Positions 48,781 to 60,725 of a DNA stretch of 64,000 nt are shown here, one piece after another. The stretch is from JANXQG01 sp963824275 (GTDB taxonomy: Bacteria; Planctomycetota; Planctomycetia; Pirellulales; Thermoguttaceae), in contig CAWGOT010000003.1 in NCBI GenBank assembly GCA_963824275.1, forward strand, positions 1,178,001-1,242,000, read 5' to 3'. Both the position numbers and the translations under genes were made by a program. The first letter of the stretch is position 1. The number at the start of each line of letters is the position of its first letter. Below the pieces are notes generated by a model. That model saw only the letters and a program-made list of their open reading frames with translations, ran no database searches and had not been told where the DNA came from.

Positions 48781-49842
48781 CTAAACCTCGATGTGTTGTA
48801 ATGCCCGATCGGCTTTTTCCAATTGCATGCGTTTCCGCTCCTCCTGGCTGCCGGCGTCCTGGGCGAAGTTGCGCCGCTGGCTGGCCACAGGAAGGAACTC
48901 GTTCAGCATGATGCAGCACCATTTTAGCCGATAGACATCCAACAGCATAGATATCCGCCGGTGATGCGTCGCCGCGTCGGAAAGCCCGGAAACCACGCCC
49001 TGCGTGAAGCGGGCGGCATGTTCTTCCGGTACCGGCAATTTGGGCTGGCAGAGGAAATCGCAGACCGTCTTGGCCGGGTCGTCCCAGCCGGCATATTCGA
49101 AATCGACAAACCGCAGGCGGCCGTCGTCGGCCAGGATCGCGTTGTGGAAGCCGAAATCGGACGGGGAGAGGCAGCGGTCCTGGTCTGCAATCGGCGCGTC
49201 GATTGCGAGGCGGGAGGCGGCTGCCTGGCGGACCACGCCCTCTCGCACACGCTGCCAGGCAGGATCGAGCCGGCCGCGGATCCAGGCGGCAGCCTCGCGG
49301 CCGAGCGGCGATGCGTCGTCGAGTTGCAGGAGCCGGGTCATGCGGCGCTCGACGCAGGCCAGGTGCTCGGCGAGAGTAAAACAGGCCTCCGATGCGAGGG
49401 GCAACTGCCTCGCCGCCGGATCGATCTTGTGCCAATTCAGTCCGGCAAAGAAAGCAGTCGCCTGATCGACTGCCTTCGGACCGATCTCCGCTTCTTCCAG
49501 AGGCCGCCCGCGAATGAACTCGTACAGGCCCAGATGATTGCGGTCATCGCGGGCCAAGGGCTGCGGAAGGCAACGCAGCCCACGATCCCAGGCGAAGCGC
49601 GAGAAGGCAAACTCAGCGGCCAGCCGGTCGCGCGGGTCGTCCGGGTGATGGAAGTAGGCTTTCAGTAGGAATGACGATCCATCGCAAGCGAGCCGGTAGA
49701 CGCGGTTGTTGCCGCCACCGGGAAGGCTCTCGATGTCGAACTCCCGCTGACCAGGGGTACCTGGTGCCCAGCCGGCCTCGACCAGCAGGGCAGCCACGTC
49801 GTTGGAATTTGGAGCTTCGATCACGCTACCTTGCCCTGTCAT
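48781..49842 (-). CDS. Phosphotransferase of the aminoglycoside/choline kinase fold
   Basis: This 353-residue protein has the APH-like kinase fold: LPGGGNNRVYRLACDGSSFL with LLKAYF providing the nucleotide-binding Lys, LYEFIRGRPL as hinge, the catalytic loop SPSDFGFHNAIL (Asp and Asn), and the metal-binding FVDFEYAGWDDPAKTVCDF. Members phosphorylate small molecules such as choline, sugars or antibiotics. In this cluster a sugar or nucleoside substrate is more likely than an antibiotic. The ATG overlaps the stop of the upstream ArnT-like gene (ATGA), so translation is coupled. Confidence 0.83.
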   Translation of the reverse strand: MTGQGSVIEAPNSNDVAALLVEAGWAPGTPGQREFDIESLPGGGNNRVYRLACDGSSFLLKAYFHHPDDPRDRLAAEFAFSRFAWDRGLRCLPQPLARDDRNHLGLYEFIRGRPLEEAEIGPKAVDQATAFFAGLNWHKIDPAARQLPLASEACFTLAEHLACVERRMTRLLQLDDASPLGREAAAWIRGRLDPAWQRVREGVVRQAAASRLAIDAPIADQDRCLSPSDFGFHNAILADDGRLRFVDFEYAGWDDPAKTVCDFLCQPKLPVPEEHAARFTQGVVSGLSDAATHHRRISMLLDVYRLKWCCIMLNEFLPVASQRRNFAQDAGSQEERKRMQLEKADRALQHIEV

Positions 49843-51501
49843 TCGGCCGAGCGGCTGCCACTTCCGTCCGCAGCCGGCCGAGGATCACGAACGTCGCGCG
49901 GATGATCGGAATAAGCGGCCTCGACGGAAACGACGCCGAGTTTCTCGTAGGGCAGGTCAAAGGCCGGCATGTCCGAACCGCTGCCCATGCAGAAGTAGGT
50001 CCACGACGGGTCTTTGCGGCTGGTGCCCTCGCTTTCCGGAAGCAGCTTGATCGGCTTGCCGTAATAGTAGAGAAAGACATCGTCCACGGGACCGATGCTT
50101 ACCATTTGCACGTCGCCGGGAATTTGCGCGGCGACTGCGGCGACCTCATCGCCAATCGGATGCCGTGTGACAACGAAGATATTGACGATCGCGCCGATGT
50201 AGGTCAGGCCCAGCAGCCCGCCGACGGTCAGCGCACCCAGCCCTTGCCGCCAGGCTTCCGGCCGGGCCGAGGCCCAGAAACAGGTCGCCATTGCCGCCAG
50301 GGCCGCCAGGGCGAAGAGCAGGGCGAAGACGGCCGGCTGCTGGCCGCGCAAAGGTCCCATGTGCAGAACCGTCGCCACGACGACCCACGCGCCCAGTCCG
50401 GCGGCCGTCAGACCCATGCCGATGTAGAAATGCCGCGCCAACCGCCGCAGCCAGTCGCTCGCCGTAGCGGCACAGCACTGCTGGGCCGCCAGGCCGATCA
50501 GCAGGGCAACCAACGGCAAGATCGGCGCCAGGTATCGGTTCCTCGCGCCGGGCACGAGATAGCAACTGAGCGATGCGAACCCAATCGACACGGCGAGAAA
50601 CAACACGTCCTCGCGGGCAAAGGCGATGCTGCGGCGGAAGTCGCGCCGCAGGTAGGCCAGCAACAGCACGCACCAGGGCAGCATGCAGGCGATAACGCTC
50701 ACGGGGAACTCGACGACGTGCCTCAGCGTGCGCGTCCAACTGCCGTCCTGGAAGCGCATGCTGATGTCGCCGATGAGCATCTTCCAGGCGGCGTCAGGTC
50801 CCACGCGAAGATAGAAAGGAACCTCCCAAGCGAGCCACATCGCCAGGAACAACCCAACGCCCGCGGCATGCTGCCAGCGGAGCAATTCCTTCCCGCGGCG
50901 CATCACCAGCAGAAAGATCGCCACGCCGCCGAGGAAGTAGGCCGGCGCCTGCGGACCCTTGGTGAGCATGCCCAGAGCCGCCAAGGCGTACCCGCCGCAC
51001 CAGCCCACCAGCGGCGAGCGGCCCGTGACGTCCGCCCACCGCCAGACGATCAGCGAGCCGGCGACGACCAGCGTATAAAGGGCCTCGGTTTCGCCCAGCC
51101 AGCCGAACTGCAGCACCAGGCCCATCGTGGGAAAGGCCACCATGGCGCAGAGCCCGCCGAGCCGCGAAAGAAACGTGCGGCCGTAGGCATAGATCAAGGT
51201 CGCGGTCAAGAGGATCGCCGCCACGCTGGGGAAACGGATCGTCACGGCGTCGATCTTTCCCCGCAGCGACGCGACCAGCATGATCGCCCAATTCTGCACG
51301 GGAGGGCGGCTGAGAAAGGGCAGGCCCTGCTGCCGCGGCACGATCCAGTCGCCGCTGGCGATCATCTCCCGCGTGACTTGACCTCGGCGGGGTTCCTCAC
51401 CGCCCAGCGGGGTTTCGTCCAGGCGCGATCCGTAGATCAGCCCTGCCAGGAGCAAAACCGTCCAGAACTCCCATTCCAGCCACCACCGCGCGGTCTGCCA
51501 T
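49839..51501 (-). CDS. ArnT/PMT-family membrane glycosyltransferase (probable frameshift after the start)
   Basis: A polytopic membrane enzyme of the dolichyl-phosphate-mannose-protein mannosyltransferase fold (GT-C) that transfers a sugar from a polyprenyl-phosphate donor on the outer face of the membrane. Signatures: ETPLGGEEPRRGQVTREMIA (the first-loop acidic motif), RPPVQNWAIMLVASLRG, and many hydrophobic helices to residue ~450, ending with a soluble domain. The likely ATG is at 51501 because AAAGGAG lies just before it, but the conserved N-terminal helix (RWWLEWEFWTVLLLAG) is in another frame, so one base is off near 51490. Without that shift the first start is TTG 51455. First gene of the minus-strand cluster. 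Confidence 0.8.
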
Positions 51502-51561
51502 TTGCGACTCCTTTCACTTCCGAAGGGGAAAGGTAACGCAAAACGGCCGCGCAGGTCAAGA

Positions 51562-53924
51562 CTACTTCTTCAGCCAGGGCAGCAGCGCGTGCTTGATCTT
51601 CACGAGGGTATCGATCGGCGGAGGGCTGGCATGGTCTTCCGAAGTCGCCATCAGATAGGAGCGGAAGCTGGCCAGCACGTGGAGGGCCCTTTCGGCCACG
51701 TCGGGACGGCGGCGGTCGCGGGTTTTCCGCGGTGTAATGGCCACGAAAATCCGCGTCTTCAAGACACCGCCAAGGCTCACCTCGCCATGGTCTTCTTCCC
51801 TTCGCTGACGCTGCTCTTCGAACCGCAGATCGAGCTCGAAAGCGACTGGCCGGTCGGTCAGACGGCGCAAGTGGCCGTCGCACTTCTCGGCGATTTCCAG
51901 TTCGATGTGGTTGCCGTCGATCTTGAGGATCGTCGCCTCATGGTCCGCCACGAAGCCGCGGAGCTTTTCGATCGCCATCTTGACAGGCACGGGCGTGAGC
52001 AGCGTCTGCTGGACGACGGCGCCCTGATCGTTCGTGGCGGCCGGCGCGTCGTCGTTCTCCCGCTGCTCGAGTTTGGCGTCCAGCCCGCTGCCCAATTGCA
52101 CGACCTGGTTGCGGCCGTTCTCCTTGGCCGTCAGCAGGGCCCGGTCGGCGCGGCGAAGCATGGTCTCGGCCGAATCGCCGGGCTGGATCTCGGTGACGCC
52201 GAAACTGACGGTGACGCTCTGGCCGTTCATTTTCGGCTGCGGCACCTGCGACAAGGCCAGGCGGATCTGATCGGCGCGGCGGCTGGCGGTGGTGTTGTCG
52301 CAGTCGGCCAGGAGCATGACGAACTCCTCGCCGCCGTAGCGGGCCACCAGGTCGCCGGCGTGGGACGCGCCCTTGAGCAGGGCGGCAAGGCTCTTGATCA
52401 CGTCGTCGCCCGCCTGGTGCCCATAGGTGTCGTTTACCCGCTTGAAGCGGTCGAGGTCGCAAATCAAGAGGGAGCAGGGCGCATGCTGCTGCTGGTGGGC
52501 GGTAATGAACATGGCATGCACGCGATCGAACTCGGCACGGTTGGCGACCTGGGTCAGCGGGTCGCGGCTGGCCTTGTCGGCCAGGCTCTGGCAGCGCTGT
52601 TCCAGCGAGATCTCCGACGACGCGTCGTGCAACAGGAGGATCGCGCCCTCGGTCGTGCCGTCGTTGCCGATCACGGGAATGACGTGGCTGTCGACCGCCG
52701 CGCTGCGGCCGTTGCGGCCCCAGACCGTGAGCCGCCGCAGCGATTGCACGCCGGAGCCGATCGCCGCCAGCACGGGACAATCGTCCTCGCTGATCGGGCG
52801 GTTCTTCTCGTCGGAGAGCTTGAGGATGTCCGGATGCCAGCGCTGCTGGCGGATGCTCGCGCCGGCGATGCCCGTCAGCCGTTCGGCCCCGTGGTTCCAC
52901 TGGACGATGCGGCCCCGCGAATTGATGAACACGACCGCGTCGTACATGTTGTCCAGGAGCTTGGCCTCGAAGAGCGCGGTTTCGGCCTGGATGTGCCTGG
53001 CTGCCGGCGGCGCCGCCGTGGCGGAGAAGTCCCAATAGGCGTTCGCCGTCTGCGGATCGAGCGAGAGCAGCCAGCGCGTGGCCACCTCCGCGCGGAGTTG
53101 TCCCCGGTCGCCCTCCAGCATCTCCACGAACTGCCGCACCAGGATCGGATCGAATTGCGATCCGCGCAGCGGAACAACTCGGCCATCGCTCTCTCCTGCG
53201 ACATGGCAGGGCGGTAGACGCGGTCGGTGGTCATGGCGTCGAAGGCCTCGGCCACGGCGATCATCCGCGCGGCCAGCGGAATCTGCTCGCCGCTGAGGCA
53301 CGCGGCCCCGCTCGTCGCAGGGCCGCGGCTGCCGTCGTACCAGGCCGAAATGTGCTCCACCACGCCCAGGATTTCCGTCGACGTGCAACTCCGGCGGAGG
53401 ATCTCCAGGCTCATGGCCCTGGCGCGGCTCATGAGCGCCGCCTCGTCGCTGTCCAGCCGCGTCGGCTTCAGCAGAACGTGATCGGGCGTGCCCACGATGC
53501 CGATATCGTGCAGCAGGGCGACGATCTCCAGTTGCTCCCGCTGGCGGCCGTCGAAATCGAGCCGCGTGGCCCAGGCCGAACAGGTCAGCGCCACGCGGAT
53601 CGAGTGGCTGGCGGTGGCCGCATGCTTGCACTGCAAGGCGGCAAACAGGCTGCCGGCAATCCCCAGCCGCTTCTTCGCCAACTGATCGTCGGTCGATTCT
53701 TCGGACGATTGCGGCAGTAATTGCCCGCCGGGGGCAACCGCTTCGAACTCCCGCAGCAGGGCGCCCAGTTCCGTCATCCAATGGTCGGGCGACGCACCGG
53801 CAAGCTCGGGCGCTGTGATCGGGAGCGAAATACCGGGACTCGGTTGGTTGGTCATGAACGGCTTTTGCCTCAAAGCCGGCGCAGTCCGGCCGTCCGGGAA
53901 CTGCAACCCGCTTTGACTAAACAT
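51562..53924 (-). CDS. HD-domain, PAS and GGDEF signalling protein (one frameshift)
   Basis: A cyclic-di-GMP-type signalling protein. The N-terminal HD domain reads HSIRVALTCSAWATRLDFDG and VALLHDIGIVGTPDHVLL, close to HD-GYP proteins, but the GYP part (HISAWYDGSRGPATSG) is degenerate. After a frame change near 53165 a PAS domain follows (NMYDAVVFINSRGRIVQWN, LDNMYDAV) and then a diguanylate cyclase domain with RYGGEEFVMLLADCD, that is an intact GG(E/D)EF. The C-terminal ~130 residues after the GGDEF domain (KLRGFVADHEATILKIDGNH) are unusual and resemble no partner domain I know. It probably makes c-di-GMP; whether the HD domain still cleaves it is doubtful. Start 53924 or ATG 53855. Confidence 0.82.
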
Positions 53925-54266
53925 CCTAGGTGCATCGTCTATGACAAGCCTAGGTCATGCCCAGGGGTGCGTCAAAGGACTTCCCACACGATCGCGCTGG
54001 GGCGATTCAGCATCCGGAATAATCAATATCTCCGGCATTTTCCCTTCGGCCTCTTGCCGATCCCCTACCAATCCGTAGGGTGGGACCCGGGCACCATGCA
54101 CCCATGGTCGGCTTGCAAGCACGGCCCACCAATTATGGGCGTTGGTGGGCCGGCGCTCGCAAGCTCGCTGGTCCCACCCTACGAACTTCGCTCGGCCCCT
54201 TGCCGATCCCGAGGCAATACGGTAGAAACGTCGATGCACAAGTCAACTTCAAACTAGGGAGCGATC
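53925..54266. other. Divergent intergenic region with repeat
   Basis: About 340 bases separate the leftward signalling gene and the rightward hydrolase gene. Most of it is occupied by the inverted repeat at 54074-54183. No other gene is visible. AGGGAG at about 54257 belongs to the hydrolase gene. Confidence 0.5.
54074..54183. repeat. Nested inverted repeat (GTAGGGTGGGACC family)
   Basis: The outer 14-base arms (54074-54087 and 54170-54183, CGTAGGGTGGGACC) are perfectly complementary. Inside lie a second pair GGCCCACCAA / TTGGTGGGCC and a GCTTGCAAGC / GCTCGCAAGC pair. A shorter relative with TAGGGTGGG and GCTTGCGAG stands at 56657-56686. The nesting suggests a small repeat element. Confidence 0.65.
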
Positions 54267-55120
54267 ATGAAACTCATCAGCTACCAACACCAGCGCGGGC
54301 CGCGGATTGCAGGGCTGCGCCAAGCGAGGTCATCGACCTGCACGACGCCGACCCCGGATTGCCCAGTTGCCCCAAGGCGTTGCTGGCACTGGGATCCGAC
54401 GCAATCGGCCGTGCGGAAAAAGCCCTGGCCGCCGGCCGGCCCGTGACCGGACCCGTGACGCGGCTCGCGCCGATTCCCAGTCCTGAAAAAATTATATGCA
54501 TCGGCCTGAACTATGCCGATCATGCGCGGGAGACCAAGGCCGCCACGCCGCCCTGCCCTGTGGTCTTCAATAAGTTTCCCACCGCCTTACTGCCGCATGA
54601 CGGCATCGTGCGCCTGCCGAAGGCCAGCTCGGAGGTCGATTACGAGGCCGAGTTGGTGCTGGTGGTCGGGCGTGGCGGACGCCACATCCCCCAGCATGAG
54701 GCCCACAGCCACATCGCCGCCTACACGTGTGGCAACAACGTCTCGGCCCGCGATTGGCAGAAGAACAAGCCCGGTGGACAATGGCTCTCCGGCAAGAGTT
54801 TCGACACCTTCGCGCCCTGCGGCCCCTGGATGGTCACGGCCGACGAGATCCTCGAGCCGGGAAAGCTAGGAATCCAACTTCGGCTCAACGGTCGGGTGAT
54901 GCAGAACTCCAGCACGGCCGAGCTGATTTTCTCGGTCGATACGATCGTGAGTTACGTTTCGGGGTTCTGCACCTTGAATCCCGGCGACCTGATTTTCACC
55001 GGCACGCCCGGCGGCGTCGGCATGGGACGGACTCCACCCATCTACCTGAAACCGGGGGACGTGACTGAGGTCGAAATCGAGCGGATCGGCGTCTTGCGGA
55101 ATCGCTTCGAGGCCGAGTAA
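54267..55120 (+). CDS. Fumarylacetoacetate hydrolase family protein (one frameshift)
   Basis: AGGGAG six bases upstream fixes the ATG at 54267. The first codons (MKLISYQHQRGPRIAGL) are in one frame and the rest is in another after a shift near 54315. The FAH fold is clear: CIGLNYADHARETKA, the metal-binding YEAELVLVVGRGGRHIP, GNNVSARDWQKNKPGGQW, and SGFCTLNPGDLIFTGTPGG at the end. Family members hydrolyse or isomerise 2-oxo acids in aromatic and sugar-acid degradation. The precise substrate cannot be read. About 284 residues, normal length. Confidence 0.88.
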
Positions 55121-55126
55121 GGCACC

Positions 55127-55153
55127 GTAAGACGGATTGGCAATCCGTCCTAC
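55127..55153. repeat. Short palindrome after hydrolase gene
   Basis: GACGGATTG and CAATCCGTC face each other around one base, and the stem extends by GTA/TAC with one mismatch. It follows the hydrolase stop by seven bases. It could be a terminator, though no T-run follows, or a dispersed palindrome. Confidence 0.5.
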
Positions 55154-55288
55154 AGGAGTTCGGAAAACGCACGGCACCGTGCGAGAAATCTGCAATCGCG
55201 GGGGAGTCGCCATTTGCCAGGGCTCGCGGCAACGGTATACTGGAGGTTTCCCTAAACGGTCGCAAGCGATCCAGCGAGATCTGTGGCA

Positions 55289-56017
55289 ATGGCGAAATAC
55301 ATCGTGCGTTACGGTGAGATGCGTGTCCTGGGGGTGTTCTCCGCCCCCAATTCGGCCACATATTGCCGCGATACGCGGGTCATTGTCCGCACGGATCGCG
55401 GCCTGGAAGCGGGCGTCGTGCTGGGCGAGGCCACGGAAACTGCCCAGGCGGCGTTGCAGGAGTCCGGCGAGGGCCAGATTCTCCGCACCATGACCGTCGA
55501 GGACGAGCACGAATTGCTGCGGATCGCCGAACAGGCCCGCCGCGAGATGGACGTTTGCCAGACGTATGTTGACCGGCTAGGGCTGGAGATGACGCTCGTC
55601 GAGTTGGAGCGGGTTTTTGGCGGCGAGAGGTTGGTGGTCTACTATCTGGCGGAGAACCGCGTCGATTTCCGCGAGTTAGTCCGCCTGCTGGCCGCCGAAT
55701 TTCAGACGCGGATCGAGATGCGGCAGATCGGCGTTCGCGACGAGGCCAAGTTGCTGGCCGACTACGGCGATTGCGGCAAGACGACCTGCTGCAACAGCCA
55801 TCTCGTCGAGATGCCGCCGGTCTCGATGCGGATGGCGAAGCTGCAGAAGGCGACCTTGGACCCGACGAAGATCTCGGGACGCTGCGGCCGGCTGAAGTGC
55901 TGCCTGCGCTATGAATTCGAGATGTATGAACAACAGGAACTGCCGCTGGTGCAACTGGACGAGGGCCAGGCGGCCCATTCGGCCGCTGCGATCGAGGCCG
56001 ACGATTCGGAGCCGTGA
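55289..56017 (+). CDS. PSP1 domain protein (RicT/YaaT-like)
   Basis: The 242-residue protein has the PSP1 C-terminal domain: VELERVFGGERLVVYYLAEN, RVDFRELVRLLAAEFQTRIE, GVRDEAKLLADYGDCGKTTC and GRCGRLKCCLRYE. The cysteines (CGKTTCC, CGRLKCC) match the metal-binding cysteines of Bacillus RicT/YaaT, which carries iron-sulfur clusters and affects RNA maturation and development. The N-terminal EMRVLGVF is also typical. A GTG six bases upstream would add two residues; ATG 55289 is preferred. The stop overlaps the next start as GTGA. Confidence 0.88.
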   Translation: MAKYIVRYGEMRVLGVFSAPNSATYCRDTRVIVRTDRGLEAGVVLGEATETAQAALQESGEGQILRTMTVEDEHELLRIAEQARREMDVCQTYVDRLGLEMTLVELERVFGGERLVVYYLAENRVDFRELVRLLAAEFQTRIEMRQIGVRDEAKLLADYGDCGKTTCCNSHLVEMPPVSMRMAKLQKATLDPTKISGRCGRLKCCLRYEFEMYEQQELPLVQLDEGQAAHSAAAIEADDSEP

Positions 56018-56463
56018 GTAGACGCAACATGCCCGATACGATTCAGGCCATCGCTCAATTGGCGCAAGAGGACCGCCGCTATCCTCTGGATGCCTATATC
56101 TTCGTTTTCAACTCCCTCGAGTTCGCCCAGAGTGTGCTGGGCATGGGCAAAGAAACCCCTAGCGAGCCTGGCAGCGAGCCGGAGGAGGAAGGGGCCCGGC
56201 CGCCTCGGCACGTCAGCGGCCAGGAGCTCTGCCAGGCCATCCGCCAGTTTGCCCTGGAGCAATACGGTTACATGGCCAAGCTCGTGCTGAGCAATTGGGG
56301 CCTGCACACGACGGGCGATTTCGGCGAGATCGTCTTCAACCTGATCCGCATCGGCCAGATGAAAAAGACGCCGCAAGACCGCCGCGAGGATTTCGACGAC
56401 GTTTACGATTTCGACTCCGCCTTCTGCGAGGAGTTTCGCATCGTGATGCCGGAAACGGATTGA
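56014..56463 (+). CDS. Minf_1886 family protein (Planctomycetes/Verrucomicrobia hypothetical)
   Basis: This family has no known function and is limited mainly to the PVC group. The pattern is recognisable: IAQLAQEDRRYPLDAYIFVF, the helix pair RHVSGQELCQAIRQFALEQY, GYMAKLVLSNWGLHTTGDFG and EIVFNLIRIGQMKKT. A negatively charged insert (EPGSEPEEEGA) sits in a loop. Start is GTG 56014 (coupled by GTGA to the PSP1 gene) or ATG 56029. Conserved placement after a PSP1 gene suggests a shared process. Confidence 0.8.
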   Translation: MSRRNMPDTIQAIAQLAQEDRRYPLDAYIFVFNSLEFAQSVLGMGKETPSEPGSEPEEEGARPPRHVSGQELCQAIRQFALEQYGYMAKLVLSNWGLHTTGDFGEIVFNLIRIGQMKKTPQDRREDFDDVYDFDSAFCEEFRIVMPETD

Positions 56464-56470
56464 GGTCATA

Positions 56471-56660
56471 ATGCCCCGGCAAGCCTCACGCCTGACGTTC
56501 TGATCGCGCCGCTCAACCCGCCGCCAGGCCGGCCTGGCGACTGCCCGAACCGGTCCCGAAAGCCGGTCCGCCGGGGCCGATCTGGAAGTTCCTTCTGGCC
56601 GCGGCCATTCTGGTGCAGGTTGCCTGGATCGTCGCCCTGATTGTGATGGCGACGCGGTAG
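56471..56660 (+). CDS. Small single-pass membrane protein (likely frameshifted)
   Basis: GAGG six bases before ATG 56471 marks a start. The readable end, to TAG 56658-56660, has GPPGPIWKFLLAAAILVQ and AWIVALIVMATR, one membrane helix. The middle (PDVLIAPLNPPPGRP) is in a third frame. Joined, the product is about 62 residues: a Pro-rich cytoplasmic part plus one helix. It lies 7 bases after the Minf_1886 gene. Because the pieces lie in three frames within 190 bases, the call is tentative. Confidence 0.45.
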
Positions 56661-56686
56661 GGTGGGCCGAGCTTGCGAGTCCCACC
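56657..56686. repeat. Short repeat of the GTAGGGTGGG family
   Basis: GGTGGG (56661-56666) and CCCACC (56681-56686) flank GCTTGCGAG. The same words occur in the larger element at 54074-54183. Confidence 0.45.
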
Positions 56687-56763
56687 AGAATCGTTGAACG
56701 TCGCAGCAGGTGATTTGCGGGCAAATCCTAGTCGTATATACTCACGTCGGAAGGGACCATTCC

Positions 56764-58012
56764 ATGACCCAAGCCGATGCATCGCCTCCGGCGCGGCCGC
56801 GCGCTGAAAACCACCTTCGAGCAGTCCGGGCAGCGGCTCGAACTGCAATGCCGCAATCCACAATGGGGAGCCGGTTGCTTCATGGTCTTGTGGCTTGTTG
56901 CCTGGACCGTTGGCTGCGTGGCCCTTGTCGGCATGGTCATCCGCGAGCCGAGGCTGTTCAGCTTCCTCTTCGCCATTCCGTTTTGGGCCTCGTGGTTCTT
57001 TGTGTTCTTCACACTCGTGTACATGTTCTTCGGCCGGGAGCAGTTCGTGCTCGACCACGGCGGGGCGACCTTCCAACGCTGCGCCCTGCTGCCTTTCCGC
57101 ACGCGATTCACGCCCTTGGCCGAAATCCATGCGTTTGAAATCACCACGAAGGTCGTCGATTCCGAAACGGGGCAGAAGCAGCCGCTTCTGGAAATGCGTA
57201 CCTCCGGCCGCAGCCTGCAACTCCTGCAAGGCATCAGCTTGCAGGAGTTGCAGTGGCTTCGGTGGCAACTGAACGAACATCTCGATTTGCTGAAGCAGGC
57301 CGTCGCCTATGCCACGTCCGGCGAGCCGGGCGCAACGACGGAGAGCGTTGCGCCGCCGCAACTCGCGGCCGGCGAGTCACAAACCCTCGAACTGGCCGCC
57401 GCCTCCGTTGCCTCTCCCAGCGATAGCCGTTGGGCGCAGATGGAAGGGCTCGACGATTTCACGTTCGTCCAGACCGGCCGGTTCACGTGGTCCGGCATCG
57501 GCGGGCTGCTGTTCATCAATTTCTTCTGGAACGGCATGGTTTCGGTCTTCGTGGCCCTGTTGCTCGGCTTGGCGCCCGTGGACAATCCACCGACGGGACT
57601 AGCCTGGTGGGGCCTGTTCGCCTTCCTGATCCCCTTCGAAGCGATCGGCCTGTGCATGTTCGTGGGCCTCATGGCGGCCCTTTTCGACCCGGTCCGCCGC
57701 ACTTCTTGGACCTTCACGCGGCAGTCGATCGAGTGCCGCCTGAAGTGGCTCGGTATCGGGCCCGCATGGAACTGGCCGGTCGAGCAGCTCCAGCGGATCG
57801 AAATCCGCCGCAACGATCCCGCGGCCAAGCAGACGTTTCTCTCCGGGCTGAAGTTCTCCAGCAGCATGGGCGATGGCGGGCCCGGCTATCGGCTCCTCAT
57901 GATCGATCGACGGAATCGTGAACTCTGTTCGATCGACGACCTGACCGAAGGGGAAGCCCGCTGGATTGGCGATGTGTTGTTGCGGCAACGGCGGGAATGG
58001 TTCCGCACATGA
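56764..58012 (+). CDS. Membrane protein of unknown function (start frameshifted)
   Basis: From 56777 a 411-residue frame is intact: two N-terminal membrane spans (FMVLWLVAWTVGCVALVGM, FSFLFAIPFWASWFFVFFTL), a soluble domain (LDHGGATFQRCALLPFRTR, IHAFEITTKVVDSETGQKQP), a second pair of spans (GLLFINFFWNGMVSVFVALL, LIPFEAIGLCMFVGLMAALF), and a second, similar soluble domain (TFTRQSIECRLKWLGIGP, QRIEIRRNDPAAKQ). The two halves look like an internal duplication of span-pair plus beta-rich domain, like bPH/DUF3592-type proteins. A better start may be ATG 56764 with AAGGG upstream, in another frame. No function known. Confidence 0.65.
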
Positions 58013-58025
58013 ACCTCCCTCGGCC

Positions 58026-60555
<2,530 letters not shown>

Positions 60556-60725
60556 CAGGGCATGGGGGTTGGGGGCGGATTCGGGAAGAACTCCCAGGGG
60601 TTCTGCTCGCAGACCGAGGGGCTTATCTCATTGTAATGGCGATGGCGGTCTGATTGACAGCCCTGTTCCTCTGATGGTAGACTTGCGAACATCGGTGCAG
60701 GGTGGTTTGGACCAAGGTGCCCACT

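Noticed and set aside
48781..49842. Aminoglycoside resistance gene
   Set aside because: Only the general kinase fold is supported; the position in a sugar cluster makes a metabolic substrate more likely.
49671..51536. Long plus-strand open frame opposite the ArnT-like gene
   Set aside because: It is a high-GC antisense shadow rich in Arg, Gln, His and Pro, with no domain and no ribosome site.
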